Under the pieces are notes generated by a model, which was given only the letters and a program-made list of their open reading frames with translations, searched no databases and had not been told where the DNA came from. From the NCBI GenBank assembly GCA_029783825.1, contig JAREIK010001332.1, positions 3,334,314 through 3,398,313 on the forward strand: a stretch of 64,000 bases of DNA. Direction: 5' to 3'. Position numbers and translations under genes: made by a program. Source of the DNA: Sapria himalayana. Taxonomy: Eukaryota; Streptophyta; Magnoliopsida; Malpighiales; Rafflesiaceae. Shown here piece after piece: positions 33,587 through 44,532 of the stretch (position 1 is the stretch's first letter; each line of letters opens with the position of its first letter).

Positions 33587-34205
33587 ATAAATCAAATACA
33601 TACTGAATATATATATATGTTTATGTGTGTGTGTGTGTGTGTATTTATATCTATATATATACAAAAACATAAAATATGTTCATATATATATATATATATA
33701 TATATATTCAGAAATTGGTGAACATTGATCTAGGTATGATTATAGAATATATTGAACAAAATGAGCATTTTTAGCAAATGTTGATTGCTCATTCTTGTTC
33801 AAATTATGATTTTTTTAATAGGTTATTAACATATTATTGAAATTGACTCTACCCATTTATGTGGACTATAGAGGGGCTCCATGTTCTCGATAATAGCTTA
33901 TGTTTCTATTTATATTTGATATTATAATATCAGAAAACTATGATGATTGGTTATGAGTTATGTAGAAATTGAGGGGATACTATTGATAATTTTGCAGTCA
34001 TTATTTATGATAGATATCAACCAATTCTACATAGTATTTATCAAGTATTTAGAGTTGAAAATCATGCATATTACTATCAAACAAAAGAGTTTTGCACCAT
34101 TAAACCCTAGCACCCCTAAATCTTATCGCAAGAAAATAAGATAAATAACAAATTTCAGGAAAGAGAAGGGCTGTGAGATCTGGTGGAGAGGTCACTGGTA
34201 GAAAA
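33587..34205. other. Spacer with TG and TA microsatellites
   Basis: Holds a TG/GT run at about 33,626-33,643 and a TA run at about 33,684-33,707. Short open frames here come from the simple repeats. The remaining sequence shows no recognisable gene or element. Confidence 0.6.
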
Positions 34206-34455
34206 AATGACTATTAGTTTTATTAAATAGCTGTCGTCTCAAATGCTGGCATTTGAAAATATTTAAAATTCAATAGCCGGCATTGTGAACGTCGGTCTCT
34301 GATTTTTAAAATTAAACAGCGTGGTAATAGCGGTCGTTCACAATGATGGTAATTAATATGTTATTTTCAACGTACTAGTTTGGGCTTTGGGCATATTTTT
34401 GAAATTAATTTAATATTTTGGATTTTTTATTTAAAATGGGTTATTTCCGCTCTAA
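34206..34455 (-). repeat. MULE terminal-repeat remnant upstream of ELP1
   Basis: In reverse complement it runs GCGGAAATAACCCATTTTAAA, AAAAATCCAAAATAT, TTTCAAAAATATGCCCAAA, ACTAGTACG, AGCGTGGTAAT-like and TTTTCAAATGCCAGCATTTG, then TATTTAATAAAACTAATAGTC. That is the order found at 20,670-21,083 in the left MULE arm, including one subterminal unit. The extreme GAGTTTTGTAC end is absent or diverged. It ends about 215 bp before the ELP1 start codon. Confidence 0.75.
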
Positions 34456-34669
34456 ACAACAGAAAAACAAGTTTTTGTTCATTTGTTGTTTTTTTCATGA
34501 TTAACTCTTTTTCTACAGTTCAAAAAAATAAAAAAACTCTGACGGACGCTGCTGTCTTCAAGCCGAATAGAAGAACATGATGCCTTGTTTCTTTGGTTGA
34601 AATTTTGGAAAAGCCCTATAACTGCTCAATGAACCCTCTTCTTCTACATCTTCAATTTTGAGATTGAAA
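34456..34669 (+). promoter_or_regulatory. ELP1: ELP1 proximal promoter and 5' UTR (approximate)
   Basis: Between the MULE remnant and the start codon lies AT-rich DNA followed by a more mixed stretch (GACGGACGCTGCTGTCTTC at 34,541) and a pyrimidine-rich CCCTCTTCTTCTACATCTTC shortly before the ATG, typical of plant 5' UTRs. No sharp TATA box can be assigned; TAAAAAAACT at 34,530 is not convincing. The transcription start is unknown. An in-frame ATG four codons upstream (34,658) exists, but homology starts at 34,670. Confidence 0.4.
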
Positions 34670-34813
34670 ATGAATAATCTGAAGTTGTATTCGGAGGTAT
34701 CCTTGAATTTGGAATTGCATTTAGATGGCGAATCAGTCATTTTTTCAGCTTTTGATATCGAGCTTAAACGCTTGTTCTTCGCTACTTCTGCTAATCTTGT
34801 TTACACTACCATG
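34670..34813 (+). CDS. ELP1: ELP1 exon 1: Elongator complex subunit 1, N-terminus
   Basis: This exon encodes 48 residues starting MNNLKLYSEVSLNLELHLDG and containing FSAFDIELKRLFFATSANLVYTT. I recognise this as the start of plant ELP1 (ELO2 in Arabidopsis), where the usual form is M-K/N-N-L-K-L...L.FSA.DIE..RLFFASSAN.VYT. ELP1 is the scaffold of Elongator, which modifies wobble uridines of tRNAs; this part begins the first WD40 propeller. The exon ends ACCATG|GTATCA, phase 0. The start at 34,670 is chosen because family proteins begin MxNLKL; the in-frame ATG at 34,658 would add MRLK. The frame is free of stops and conserved, unlike all neighbours. Confidence 0.85.
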
Positions 34814-34885
34814 GTATCATTTCTCATTTTCCTTTCCGTCTTTCCATATTTCTTGTGCTTCACTCTAGTGATGGTATTTGTTTAA

Positions 34886-35167
34886 TTACATGGGTTTATA
34901 ATGCTGGGAAATTGTTTTTGTTACTGAATTATGGGCTGGATTTTCAAGCTAATAAATCATTGAGTGTGAATCATGAACGTGGGTGTATGTATGTGTGTAT
35001 GCTTACAATATGTTTGCATGCTTGATGATTGATGAATTTAAAAATGAAATAAACCTAGAAGAAAGATGAATAAGTGTATATAACAGTTTTTTATATTTTT
35101 TATGGTGGATCCAAATAGGAAAACTTTTAAATCAACATGACTTATGTAAATAGAGTTATTTAAAAAT

Positions 35168-35207
<40 letters not shown>

Positions 35208-36270
35208 ATTATACAACAATATGTAATATATCTGAATCCTACTGAGTTTAGTTTATTTATCATTTCAAAAATATTTCATGAATATATGTTACACTAATTC
35301 AAATAAATTAAATGTTATAGAAATTACAAAGATAAATATTATAGTCATACAATTTAATTTTTTCAAATACCTCAAATAATTTTTAAGGTAAAAAAATCAA
35401 ATAATAGATTCAAAGGTCACATTTAATATCAAGGAATGAAGTTTCAATCTAAATAAATATCATAAAAAATTTTAAAAAAAATAAATTGTCAATTTTTAAA
35501 TGTGGAAACTCATTAAGGAAGAAAAAAAAATCATGAGCATTCAACTAATAACTTTGGTAGTTTTTTAGCCTTTTATTTTTTATTTATTTTACTTTAATGA
35601 TAGGAGCACTCAACAAGTGAGATATCCTAATTAGTTATTTCCTTATATGTAGTCATAATATATATATTATATGATATGAGATTTATTATTGTTTCAATTT
35701 ATAGTCATATTATATATACTTTTCTTTTATTGTTATTGATGAGAACACCCAATATATGAGTCGTACTAATTAATTATTCCATTATATTAGGGCATTGTGC
35801 ATTGGTGTTTATTTAGTATGACAATTGAATTTATGCTAGGATATGGCTTGAAGTTTATATATGATATCAAAGTAATACTCTTAGAAAAAATAAATCATTT
35901 AATATGTGTGCGGGTGAGGGCTACGAGCTCCAGGCAGAGAAGGCATAGTTGTGTGTCATCTTTTATTATTACACACCCACTGTGTGATAGGCGATGATAA
36001 AGAGTTTAGTTTGCACAATTGGTTGTAACTAGTAGGTACCTCAATTTGCACACTTTTAGAAATTAGAGTTTGACAATGTTATTAATAGAGATACAAAAAT
36101 AAAATAAACAATAATTCATGTGAAAAATATGTATCAGAAATTCTTATATAATGAGTAGAAATAATTGAGGCAACCTATAAGTCAAGTATTCTCATCAAAA
36201 ATATAAAAAAATAAAAATAAAAATCATAATACTCTCTGTTAAGTTAGTGCATACAAGTAAACAACACCAA
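34886..36270. other. Intronic AT-rich DNA with TA microsatellite
   Basis: Contains a TA run at about 35,178-35,204. The segments GAGCACTCAACAAGTGAGATATCCTAATTAGTTATTTCCTTATAT (35,605) and GAACACCCAATATATGAGTCGTACTAATTAATTATTCCATTATAT (35,743) are in part similar, suggesting a diverged direct repeat about 138 bp apart. No gene is seen. Confidence 0.45.
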
Positions 36271-36279
36271 TCTTGGAGG

Positions 36280-37375
36280 AATAAAATGTAAATTGAGATT
36301 TTTTAAGGCTTTTGTAAAAAAATTTGTTGTTTTGATGTCTGAATATATGGTGCAGTGATGTTCTTAACTTTAATCTTCTTTTTGAGAAAAAAATAATTTA
36401 TTTTTATGTGTTTTGTTTACTTGTGAAATATTGATTTAAAAATTTTCTTACTACTTGAATCTTACTATAAAAGGTAGTAGAAGAAGAGAGTGCATAAGTG
36501 AGCTTCTTGAATAGATGTTTTATCTAGAATATCTCACAAAAAATAAATGTTATTTTTTTAAAATTTAAATTTTCACTTAAATTTTGAAATAATTATGTCT
36601 CATATTTTTTTAGGAAATAAGATTGTTTCAAAGAAAAATATAAAATATTATTGTAGACTTTCTTAATATGTGCTAATATCTAATTCTAATTTGCATATTC
36701 GGCTAATTGCAAGTGTTTATGATCTCTAAAAGAATTTTTAATTTATGAAAATGTTTTCACATACCTAAGTATATGAAAAGTTATGTCAAAGTAAATATTT
36801 TAAGAAAAATCTAGAAAAAGACTAATTATATTGATTTTATATATTATATTTAGTTTGGTCATAGTCGAATAGTTAATTTTTTTTATGATTCTTTTATAAG
36901 TAACATAATTAATTAGAGGATCACATAATAAATGAAGTTAATACCTCGATCAATATGAATATTTACTAAGTATAATCAAAAAGATTAATTTTTGCAAGAA
37001 TATCAAATGTACATATCTTTTATAATAAAATGATAGTTTTTGTATAATAAGTCATATCTATGTTAAGAAAATATTTGAGTCTCATAACATTTTTTATTTG
37101 AAGTTGTGCTTAAGGGAATTTTTTGAGTTGGTTGGTTGCTAACTTTTTATTTCTTATAATTAAAATATTATTCATATAGATAATTTTCAAATTTATTATC
37201 TATTAAGATTTTTTTAGAAGAAAAAAAAATAAATAACATACTTATGTAACCTAAATAAAGTGATTATCTATTAAAATCTCATAAATTAGCCTATTGGCAA
37301 TTATTTTAGACTTTACAATATATTTTATAATCTATAAATTATGCTTAATTGTACTATTTAAAATTCAAGTAGCTA

Positions 37376-37419
<44 letters not shown>

Positions 37420-39560
37420 CTTAAGATTAATATGAAAAAATATATTTTTCATGTCTAATTAGTATATCATTCAATTGTGAGATGATATAAGATAAATAAG
37501 AATATGCATTGCAACAATCATGATTATTAGATAGTAAGCATCCTAGTAGTTTATATCAAATATTTTAGTGTATTCTCTCATTTTAAATCTCATTCTAAAG
37601 TAATTTATCTTTTCATTTAAATATGTCTTCATAGTGAACTCCTATTTGTGATTAATAATTATCATTCTTGCGTATCATGGCCCAATATCATTTTGAATAA
37701 GTTATTATTTTAGGAGACTTAAGTATTCTAATATCATCAAAAGAATGATAAATAAGATAATATGACAAAATTTGTGAAATTAATTATTGATTACAATTTG
37801 TTTCTTTTTAAGAGTGATCAAAATGTTAAAATCAGAGAGATTGATTGCGGGATTATCTGGTTTCTTGGTAGGATTGTTTATTTTGAGTATTAACATGCTT
37901 AGTTGTAGTTGATGAGTGACTTTGTTTACAAATTGGTGGTTTAAGCACGACTATAGGTAAGGAAGGAAGGATAATGAATCCATGTGTGATATCTAAATTA
38001 ATATTATTCCTAGGCTCATTAAAAAATGAGTTATGATTAAAAAATAATATTTACTCATTAAAATCTTATTTGTCTCTGATAAAAAATCTTTGTATTTTTT
38101 TTTTGAGTACTAAAGCATCTAAGAAGAATATATCTCATAGCCTTACATACTAACTTATCTCATCCTAGAGAATGATCGGGAACAAAATAAGTATATCCAC
38201 AAATTTTGAGAGATAGATTAAATAGATCTTTTCAAGATGTATGATCTGATAGGTTATATGTTGAAAAAAGCTCGAGAGCATCCTATTAATGAAATAGATT
38301 ATGGTTAAAATTATATATCTCTAAAAATATATTGAAATATTCTTTTCAAGTAGTACATCTTATTAATATTTTTATCAAATTAAGTTTTTATCATTTTGTA
38401 TAAAGTTAGAAAAATAAAAAAAAATTATGATTTATCATTAAAGAGATATATCTATGTATATCTTAAGCAGTTATCAATAAAAAATGATTAGAACCTAAAT
38501 TTTTCTCTAATTATATATGTATTATATGCCAATACTTTTGAGTGTATCTAATTGAATGATTTCCTATTCAAACCAAAATTGGGGTGTCTATGATAGGAAA
38601 TTCTGCTAAACTTTTTAAATTGACTTGTCTCATATTATAAAGTCGAAATATCTTCAAGATTAGAGTTAAATATTTTTAATTTGATCAATGATAGGTAACT
38701 ATGCTAAGAATGTATAAGTAAAAGGTCCAATACACTCTAACATCTAGAAAAAAGATCTTATCATTGTAGAGACAACATAAAATAAATTATCCTCAATCCC
38801 AAATATAGTTTTTCTCAGAATTTTTTAATTATACAAAAAAAATTTAATAAAAGTAAAAATAAAGTCAAAGTTGGATTATTTAGAAAGATAATTTGTATGG
38901 AGTAATTAAACAAAATAAATATGAATAAACATAACATATAAAAATTATAAAGTTCAAGCTAAATTATAATATTATATCATATTTAATAACTTTTAAATAT
39001 TATTTATTGACTATAATAATATTTTGACAACATGAAAATAATATAAAGTGTAAGATATAATTATCATTGATGTGAATTTTTGTTTTCGTATTATATGTAA
39101 TGATTTTTAAATATTTTTTATTCATTACAATAATATTTTGACAAGAAAATTATATAGAAAATAAGATATAATTTTCATTAATGTTAATTTTTGCTTCGTG
39201 TCTATAATTTAGAAGTCTAAGTGAGAATATAAGGAAAATAATCATTGAAACGTAAAAGAAAAAAATGAACTGTTACTATATTAAAGAAGAATTTTATATA
39301 TTTATTTCTATTAAGTATCATGATAGATGAATTCTGTGAGAACTTATAGATGACTCTGATAATTAGATAAATTCTCTTATTATTACATAAAATTCTTGGT
39401 CTTTTTTCTGAAAATAATATTCAATAACTATTTCTTGTATAACTTATCATTCCTACAATGAGTATACTAAATCGATATTGTTTTTCATCTACCTCTGCTG
39501 TGATAATCTATGCTGATTCCTCTAAAGAATAAATCCATATTTATCTTAATTTTTATCAAA
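36280..39560 (-). pseudogene. Ty1/copia polyprotein remnant (minus strand) in ELP1 intron 1
   Basis: Read on the minus strand: a gag-like start near 39,540-39,300; a GAG-pre-integrase relic YETSQFKKFSRISYHRHPNF (about 38,640-38,580); an integrase C-terminal block LKICGYTYFVPDHSLG followed by KAMRYILLRCFSTQ (about 38,205-38,095); and the end of RT with RNase H: NYSTMTKLNIIYKINIISLFL, ITFHILRYVKTFS, HLQLAEYAN and KQSYFLKK (36,870-36,600). Stops are frequent throughout. A very similar block lies at 60.5-62.4 kb in the same orientation. Confidence 0.7.
37378..37416. repeat. TA microsatellite
   Basis: An uninterrupted TA run of nearly 40 bp inside the copia remnant; a replication-slippage product, with no other significance seen. 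Confidence 0.9.
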
Positions 39561-39567
39561 TTGAATT

Positions 39568-39936
39568 ATGGTTTTATTTTTTTACTTATGTCAAAAAGAA
39601 AAGAAAAACTCAGTTAGGGTTTCTACCCACATGCCATCTTGTGTACCATTGTGTGCATCATTGCTTGTCTCTGCATGCGCCACTACATTTGTCACAATTT
39701 ATCACCATGCGCACTATTGTGTGCCTGTGCACTTGCAAATTATTATGCATGCAAAAATAGAAAATCATGTGCCTCAGCACACTGATGCACACCAAAGCAT
39801 GCCTTTTCCCATTGTGTGTGTCTGCACTTGTGCCTTTGTCCTCACTTTGCTTGCACCTGCACTTTTGCCTTTGTCCTCACCTTACATGCACCTGCAATAT
39901 GCATGCATCTGTACTATGTGCACTGTCAAGTTGTAA
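39568..39936 (-). other. Copia leader-like segment, related to 52,920-53,190 in inverse orientation
   Basis: Richer in CATGC, GTGCAC and TGTGTGCA words than the surroundings. Its + strand resembles the reverse complement of 52,920-53,190 (GTGCGCCACTA, ACCATGCGCAC/ACCATGCAC, ATTGTGTG). The next minus-strand part (39,300-39,500, with GAATATTATTTTCAGA and CAGAATTCATCTATCAT) matches 53,240-53,350 (AGATATTATTTTCAGAG, ATAATTCATCTGTCAT). It is therefore probably the untranslated leader of a copia element of that family. The long + strand frame here is not protein-like. Confidence 0.5.
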
Positions 39937-39964
39937 ATAAATTATAAATAATATAAGAGATTAA

Positions 39965-40140
39965 AAAAACCCTCAATTCAAGGGACTCGTTTCCATTAAA
40001 TTAAGGGAATTGTCTCCTTCAATTTAAGGGATATCTCTCAATTTAAAGAATCATTTCTCTCAATTTAAAAAATGTCTTTGGTACCCTTAATTTAAGGGTC
40101 CTCTCTTAATTTAAGGAATTATTATTTTCAAAATTTTCTC
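39965..40140 (+). repeat. Cluster of AATTTAAGGG-type short repeats
   Basis: The motif TCAATTTAAGG or a near variant appears about eight times in 170 bp (39,975, 39,998, 40,020, 40,036, 40,060, 40,089, 40,113), spaced by 15-30 bp with CTC/TCTCTC spacers. It immediately precedes the 200-bp tandem duplication and probably belongs to the LTR or leader of the following + strand copia element. Confidence 0.65.
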
Positions 40141-40184
40141 TTGTAATCCCTTATATAAATTATGAGGGTAGTTAATCTAAACAT

Positions 40185-40590
40185 AGGAAAAATTATTATT
40201 TTTATTTTTTGTATTTCTTTTCTTAAAATTTTTATTTCATATTTCATGTCATGATATCATAGGGAATTTCTAAAACTTAGATGTCATTCTTGGGAGTCCA
40301 ATATTCAAGCTGAGGATTGCAAAATATCCCATATTTTGTGGAAGATGTCAGAGATTGCAGAGATCATAACTATAGCATAATCAAAGGAAAAATTATTATT
40401 TTTATTTTTTGTAATTCTTTTCTTAAAATTTTCATCTCATATTTCATGTCATGATATTATAGGGAAATTTTTAAAAATTGGACGTCATTCTAGGGAGTCA
40501 AATATTCAAGCTGAGGATTGCAAAATATCTCATATTTTGTGGAAGATGTCAGAGATTGCAGAGATCTCAACTATAGCATAATCAAAGGAG
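40185..40590 (+). repeat. Tandem duplication of about 200 bp
   Basis: AGGAAAAATTATTATTTTTA begins both units (40,185 and 40,385), followed in each by CATATTTCATGTCATGATAT, CAATATTCAAGCTGAGGATTGCAAAATAT-like sequence and GTGGAAGATGTCAGAGATTGC. The two copies differ at only a few positions, so the duplication is much younger than the surrounding copia decay. Confidence 0.9.
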
Positions 40591-40679
40591 ATTATTTGAT
40601 TTCAACAATCTTGGGAATTGTAAAATATTCAGGTTGCATATAGGCTAGATGGAAAATATTATCTTAAATAGTCTCAATT

Positions 40680-41740
40680 TGTTTGTACTGTCCTGTAAGG
40701 GAAAGTGAAGATTGGTCATCTTATGGGTACGGGACAATTTTCTACGATGATGATGACGTGTCTGTGGAATTCTATCTTTTGAGATTAGTGATATATGTAT
40801 GTTCTTGGCTACGACTAAGGATATCTGGGATACAATTTAAAAAACATATTCAAAAGCTAGATATGCGGTTCGAGTATACGAGGTCAAGGTAAAAATGATT
40901 GCTGCAAAACATGGAAGTAAAATAGTGATAGAATATTGAATATGCCAATTAATTGAAAACTTTGTGGCAAGAACTTGATCATTATAGGGTAATAAGAACC
41001 ACATGTCCTGAGAATGTTTTTGTTCTAAATGATTTCATCGAGCAAGATCAAGCATGAGTTCAAATTCTTGGCAAGTAGGAGGTTCTATACTTTAATGAGG
41101 TGGTGGAACTTATTCGATGCAAGGAAAGTTAATGGAGTATTATACTTGAACCACAAACCTTGAATGACTTAGTCCTAATAGCAAAAATAGAATATCTTGA
41201 AAAAGAAAAAAAATAATTTACTTAAACACTTAAATAGAGATAATTAGTGAAAGGAGAACATGGTCAATCTCTAGTGCACCTATTTCAAGAAATCAAGGCA
41301 CATAAAAGAGAAGTGCAAGTCACCGAGTTGTGAATGGCGAAATCGTGGAGGGCCACAAAGGCCACAAGCCGCCAAGTCTCATTTTTATGTTGGGTTTAAC
41401 TCAAAATTTGATCAAGTATGAATCTAATTTCTTGGCAAACAGGAGGTTCAATACTTAAATTTTAATGTGGTGGAACTGATTCGAGGGGAGGAAAGCTGAT
41501 AGATTATTATGTTTGAACCACAAATCTTGGATGAATTAGTCATAGTAGCAAAAACAGAATATCTTGAGAAAGAAAAAAATAATCTGTCCTAAACATTTAT
41601 GTAGAGACAATCAGTGGAAGAAGAACACATACAATCTCTAGTGCATCTAATTCAAGAAACCAAGACACACAAAAGAGATGTGTTGGAAGATGAATGAGAA
41701 GCCACCAAGTTGTGATGGTAAAACCGTGGAGGAGAACAAA
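40680..41740 (+). pseudogene. Ty1/copia gag (broken, with internal duplication)
   Basis: The phrase LATTKDIWDTI-KTYSKARYAVRVYEVKVKMIAAKHGSK (about 40,805-40,920) is the copia UBN2-type gag core, followed by CQLIE-LWQELDHY (40,945-40,985). A zinc-knuckle region reads CTYFKKSRHIKEKCKSPSCEWRNRGGPQRPQA (about 41,277-41,370). 41,049-41,385 and 41,413-41,745 are two diverged direct copies, each running from the EPQTL region to the knuckle. Stops and shifts make it non-functional. Confidence 0.7.
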
Positions 41741-41744
41741 AGCC

Positions 41745-44530
41745 TCAAGCACACGTGACCCAGTAGCCCAAAATTGAGAAAAACTCAGTAATAGACAGGC
41801 TCCATAATAAAGAAATGGAGAAACTAAGAAGCTTATTGGGATTCATTGGCAAACCTACTAGAGCTTGTTTTTTGACTCTTTTAGGTACATATTCATTCTC
41901 TTTTTTGCATAAATGTCTCAAACAAGTTATGATGATTCTTGGGTAATTGACTATGGTGGCAAATAATATATGACATTCAAATCTCAATTTTTTCATGCCT
42001 ATACTCTAATTCCATATAACAAGAAAATTGTAGCGACCCTCATATAGGTTTTAGAGACATATACATCACACATACATATATTCTTAGAAATGTCCTATAA
42101 GTACTAAAATTGTTAGCCAAACTTATTTTCATTCAAAAACATACTCATAATCTCAAATGTTATGCTATTTTTTTCCTTGCTCATTGTGTTTTTTAGGTAC
42201 TTGGTTTAGGGAGGAGGATTGGACTTGCTAAGGAAAGGAACAACTTTTTCCCCCTTGAATCATCTTAGAAAATTAGTAATAATATATCTTTGTCTTTTCT
42301 TAGTTCATCAAATAAAAATATTATTTGTTTGTTTCACATATGTTTAGGTCATCCATCTTTTATTGTTTAAAGTATATGTTCACTCATTTGTTCTAAAAAT
42401 TAGATATTTTTGAGTTTTATTGAGAAAATTATAAATTAGCAAAATATATGCATGTATCTTTTTTTATTAGCAACAAAAGAAGTTATCATCCTTTTTATAT
42501 GATTCATAATGACATATGAGGTCTTTCGACTATATCTAATATTTTTGTTGCTCGTTGGTTTATGTCATTAATTGATAATTGCAATTGGGTTACATCGATT
42601 TTTATACTTAAACAAAAATTTGATGTCAGTATTGTTATTCCTAATTTTCTCTAAATGATTTAAAATTAATTTGGGTTTAAAATAAAAGACTTGACAAACA
42701 ATGCTAGAGATTATTTTAAAAAGGTTTTACTATCTTATTTTTAATTATAGGACATTCTCCATGAGTAATCATGTGTTAATACACAATAAAATGGGATAGT
42801 AGAAAAGAAAAATAGATATTTACTTAACATAATGTGAGCCTTACTTTTTCAAGGAAATGTTTTCAAGTCTCATTGGAGAGAAGTTGTTTTTACTACTATA
42901 CACTTTATAAATAGAATTTGTTCATGATTGTTAGATAACAAAAGCCTTGTAGAGGTGCTTAAGAGTTTCTATTCATATTTCATAATCTCAAATGGATTCA
43001 TTACTAGGGTATTTGGGTGTACTACATTTTTTCATGGCCACTGCCAACATAGAGATAATCTAGACTCTTGAGCCATAAATATGTCTTCTGGGTTACTGAT
43101 CCACTCAAAAAGAAATATTATAACTCTTCAATTAGAAAAATTAACATCTTTGTAGATGCACCTTCACCAAAAATAAATTTTTCTTTTCCAAAATATCTAT
43201 TTAGAGTGAGATTTCAATGATGAAAGATAGTTCTTATGAGTTATTTGAACTCTTCGACTTTCCTCACATCTTAACCCATGGTGATGAACCTGAGTCATCC
43301 AACCCAATCACACCTAAGTCACTCAATTTTGTCATTGAACCTGTGTCATCCCCGGTTTCAACCATTGTCACTCACAAATTTTCATAGTTTCTTAAGATGT
43401 ATTTAAGGAAAATGCCATTATACCATAGCAGATCCAAGAGTCAACCTTAGACCCTGAAAATTAATGGTAAGATCAAATCCTTCTTTACATACACAACATG
43501 GTGAAACTTTCACTAACTCAATAAACAACCTAGTGAAACATCTCTCAAGCAGGTCCAAGAGCCCATTAGTTTTATATTAAAGGTTTTCTTTTGAGTATCT
43601 ATCATCAACAAATCATAATTTCATTGAGTCTAAACACAACCATTATCCTTAATACTATTTCAGATGCATTGACAAAAAAAGAATAGATTGATGCTATGAG
43701 AGAAGAGATAAATGCATTAGAAAAGAATAAAATATGAGAGTTTGTTGAAAGATCTAAAACAAAAAATATTGTTGATGACAATTGAATTTTCACACTTAAA
43801 TATAAGATTAATGGATCACATGAGATACATAAACAATATTGAAAGTTAAAGGGAACAATCAAACTTACATAGTTGATTATAAAGAAAATTTGCTCCAATT
43901 GTTAAAATAAATAATGTAAGAATCTTGTTGTTATTGGCTATCCACAATAATTGACAACTACAGATAAATATTAAGATTGTATTTTTAATGATGATTTAGA
44001 TGAAGATATTTACATGAACATCTCATTAGGATTTGAGGAAAACACAAGTGACAAGGTGTGCAAGCTGAAAAGGGTATTTATGGGTTAAAATAATCTCTTA
44101 GAGTTTGGTTTGGTAGATTTGCAAAAGGTATGAAAAAGTTTCGGTACAAACAAAGTCAAGATGCCTGCACTCTCTTTATTAAGCACTCGGTTGTACGAGG
44201 AGTAAATACTCTTCTAATCTATATTGACAACATCATAATAACTAGAAATGATGAGAGAGAGAAACATGAAGTAAAATAGAGACTCAAAATAATTGAGATA
44301 AAGTAATTGAGGAAATTGAAGTAGTTCGATATTGAGGTTGTATATTTTACACGAGAGATTTTCATCTTTCAACAAAAGTATGTGACTGATTTATTGGTAG
44401 AAATAAGTAAGATTGGGTGTAAACCAATTTCTACCCCAATGGATCCAAAAATTACAACTTGGGAGAAGCTAAAAAAGAACTAATGGTGGATAAAAGAATA
44501 TTATAGTGGCTGGTTGGTAGGTTCATATAC
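41745..44530 (+). pseudogene. Ty1/copia pol: protease, integrase and RT (broken, truncated)
   Basis: In order: MTFKSQFFHAYTLIP-like protease sequence (about 41,970); FFPAHCVFQVLGLGRRIGLAKERNN (42,170-42,245); integrase core with SNHVLIHNKMG-KRK (42,760-42,815) and the CEPYFF-GNVFKSHW-like block (42,836-42,880); the EISMMKDSSYELFELFDFPHILTHGDEPESSNP linker (43,205-43,305); RT with MREEINALEKNK (43,697), DDLDEDIYMNISLGFEENTSDKVCKLKR (43,990-44,073), SILTT in place of the YVDD region and GCKPISTPMDP-like sequence. Homology stops at IYLA near 44,535, inside the IYL-HTRPDI block. Confidence 0.75.
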
Positions 44531-44532
44531 CT

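Noticed and set aside
20651..33595. Clean 9-bp target duplication for the MULE
   Set aside because: The immediate flanks TAACAAATA and ATAAATCAA are not the same. TAA.CAAATA-like similarity with an indel exists but could be chance in AT-rich DNA.
33470..33721. Open frames in both strands at 33.5-33.7 kb
   Set aside because: They run across the GC-rich end of the hAT-like element and a TG microsatellite.
34658..34885. ELP1 exon 1 read through to 34,885 (75 codons)
   Set aside because: After TTM the peptide becomes hydrophobic intron translation (VSFLIFLSVFPYFLCF) unlike ELP1; a GT donor sits exactly at the loss of homology.
39568..39936. 122-codon + strand frame, Cys/His-rich, looking like a zinc protein
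   Set aside because: The Cys and His come from repeated TGT/CAT/TGC words of a copia leader related to 53.0 kb on the other strand; spacing shows no zinc-finger pattern.
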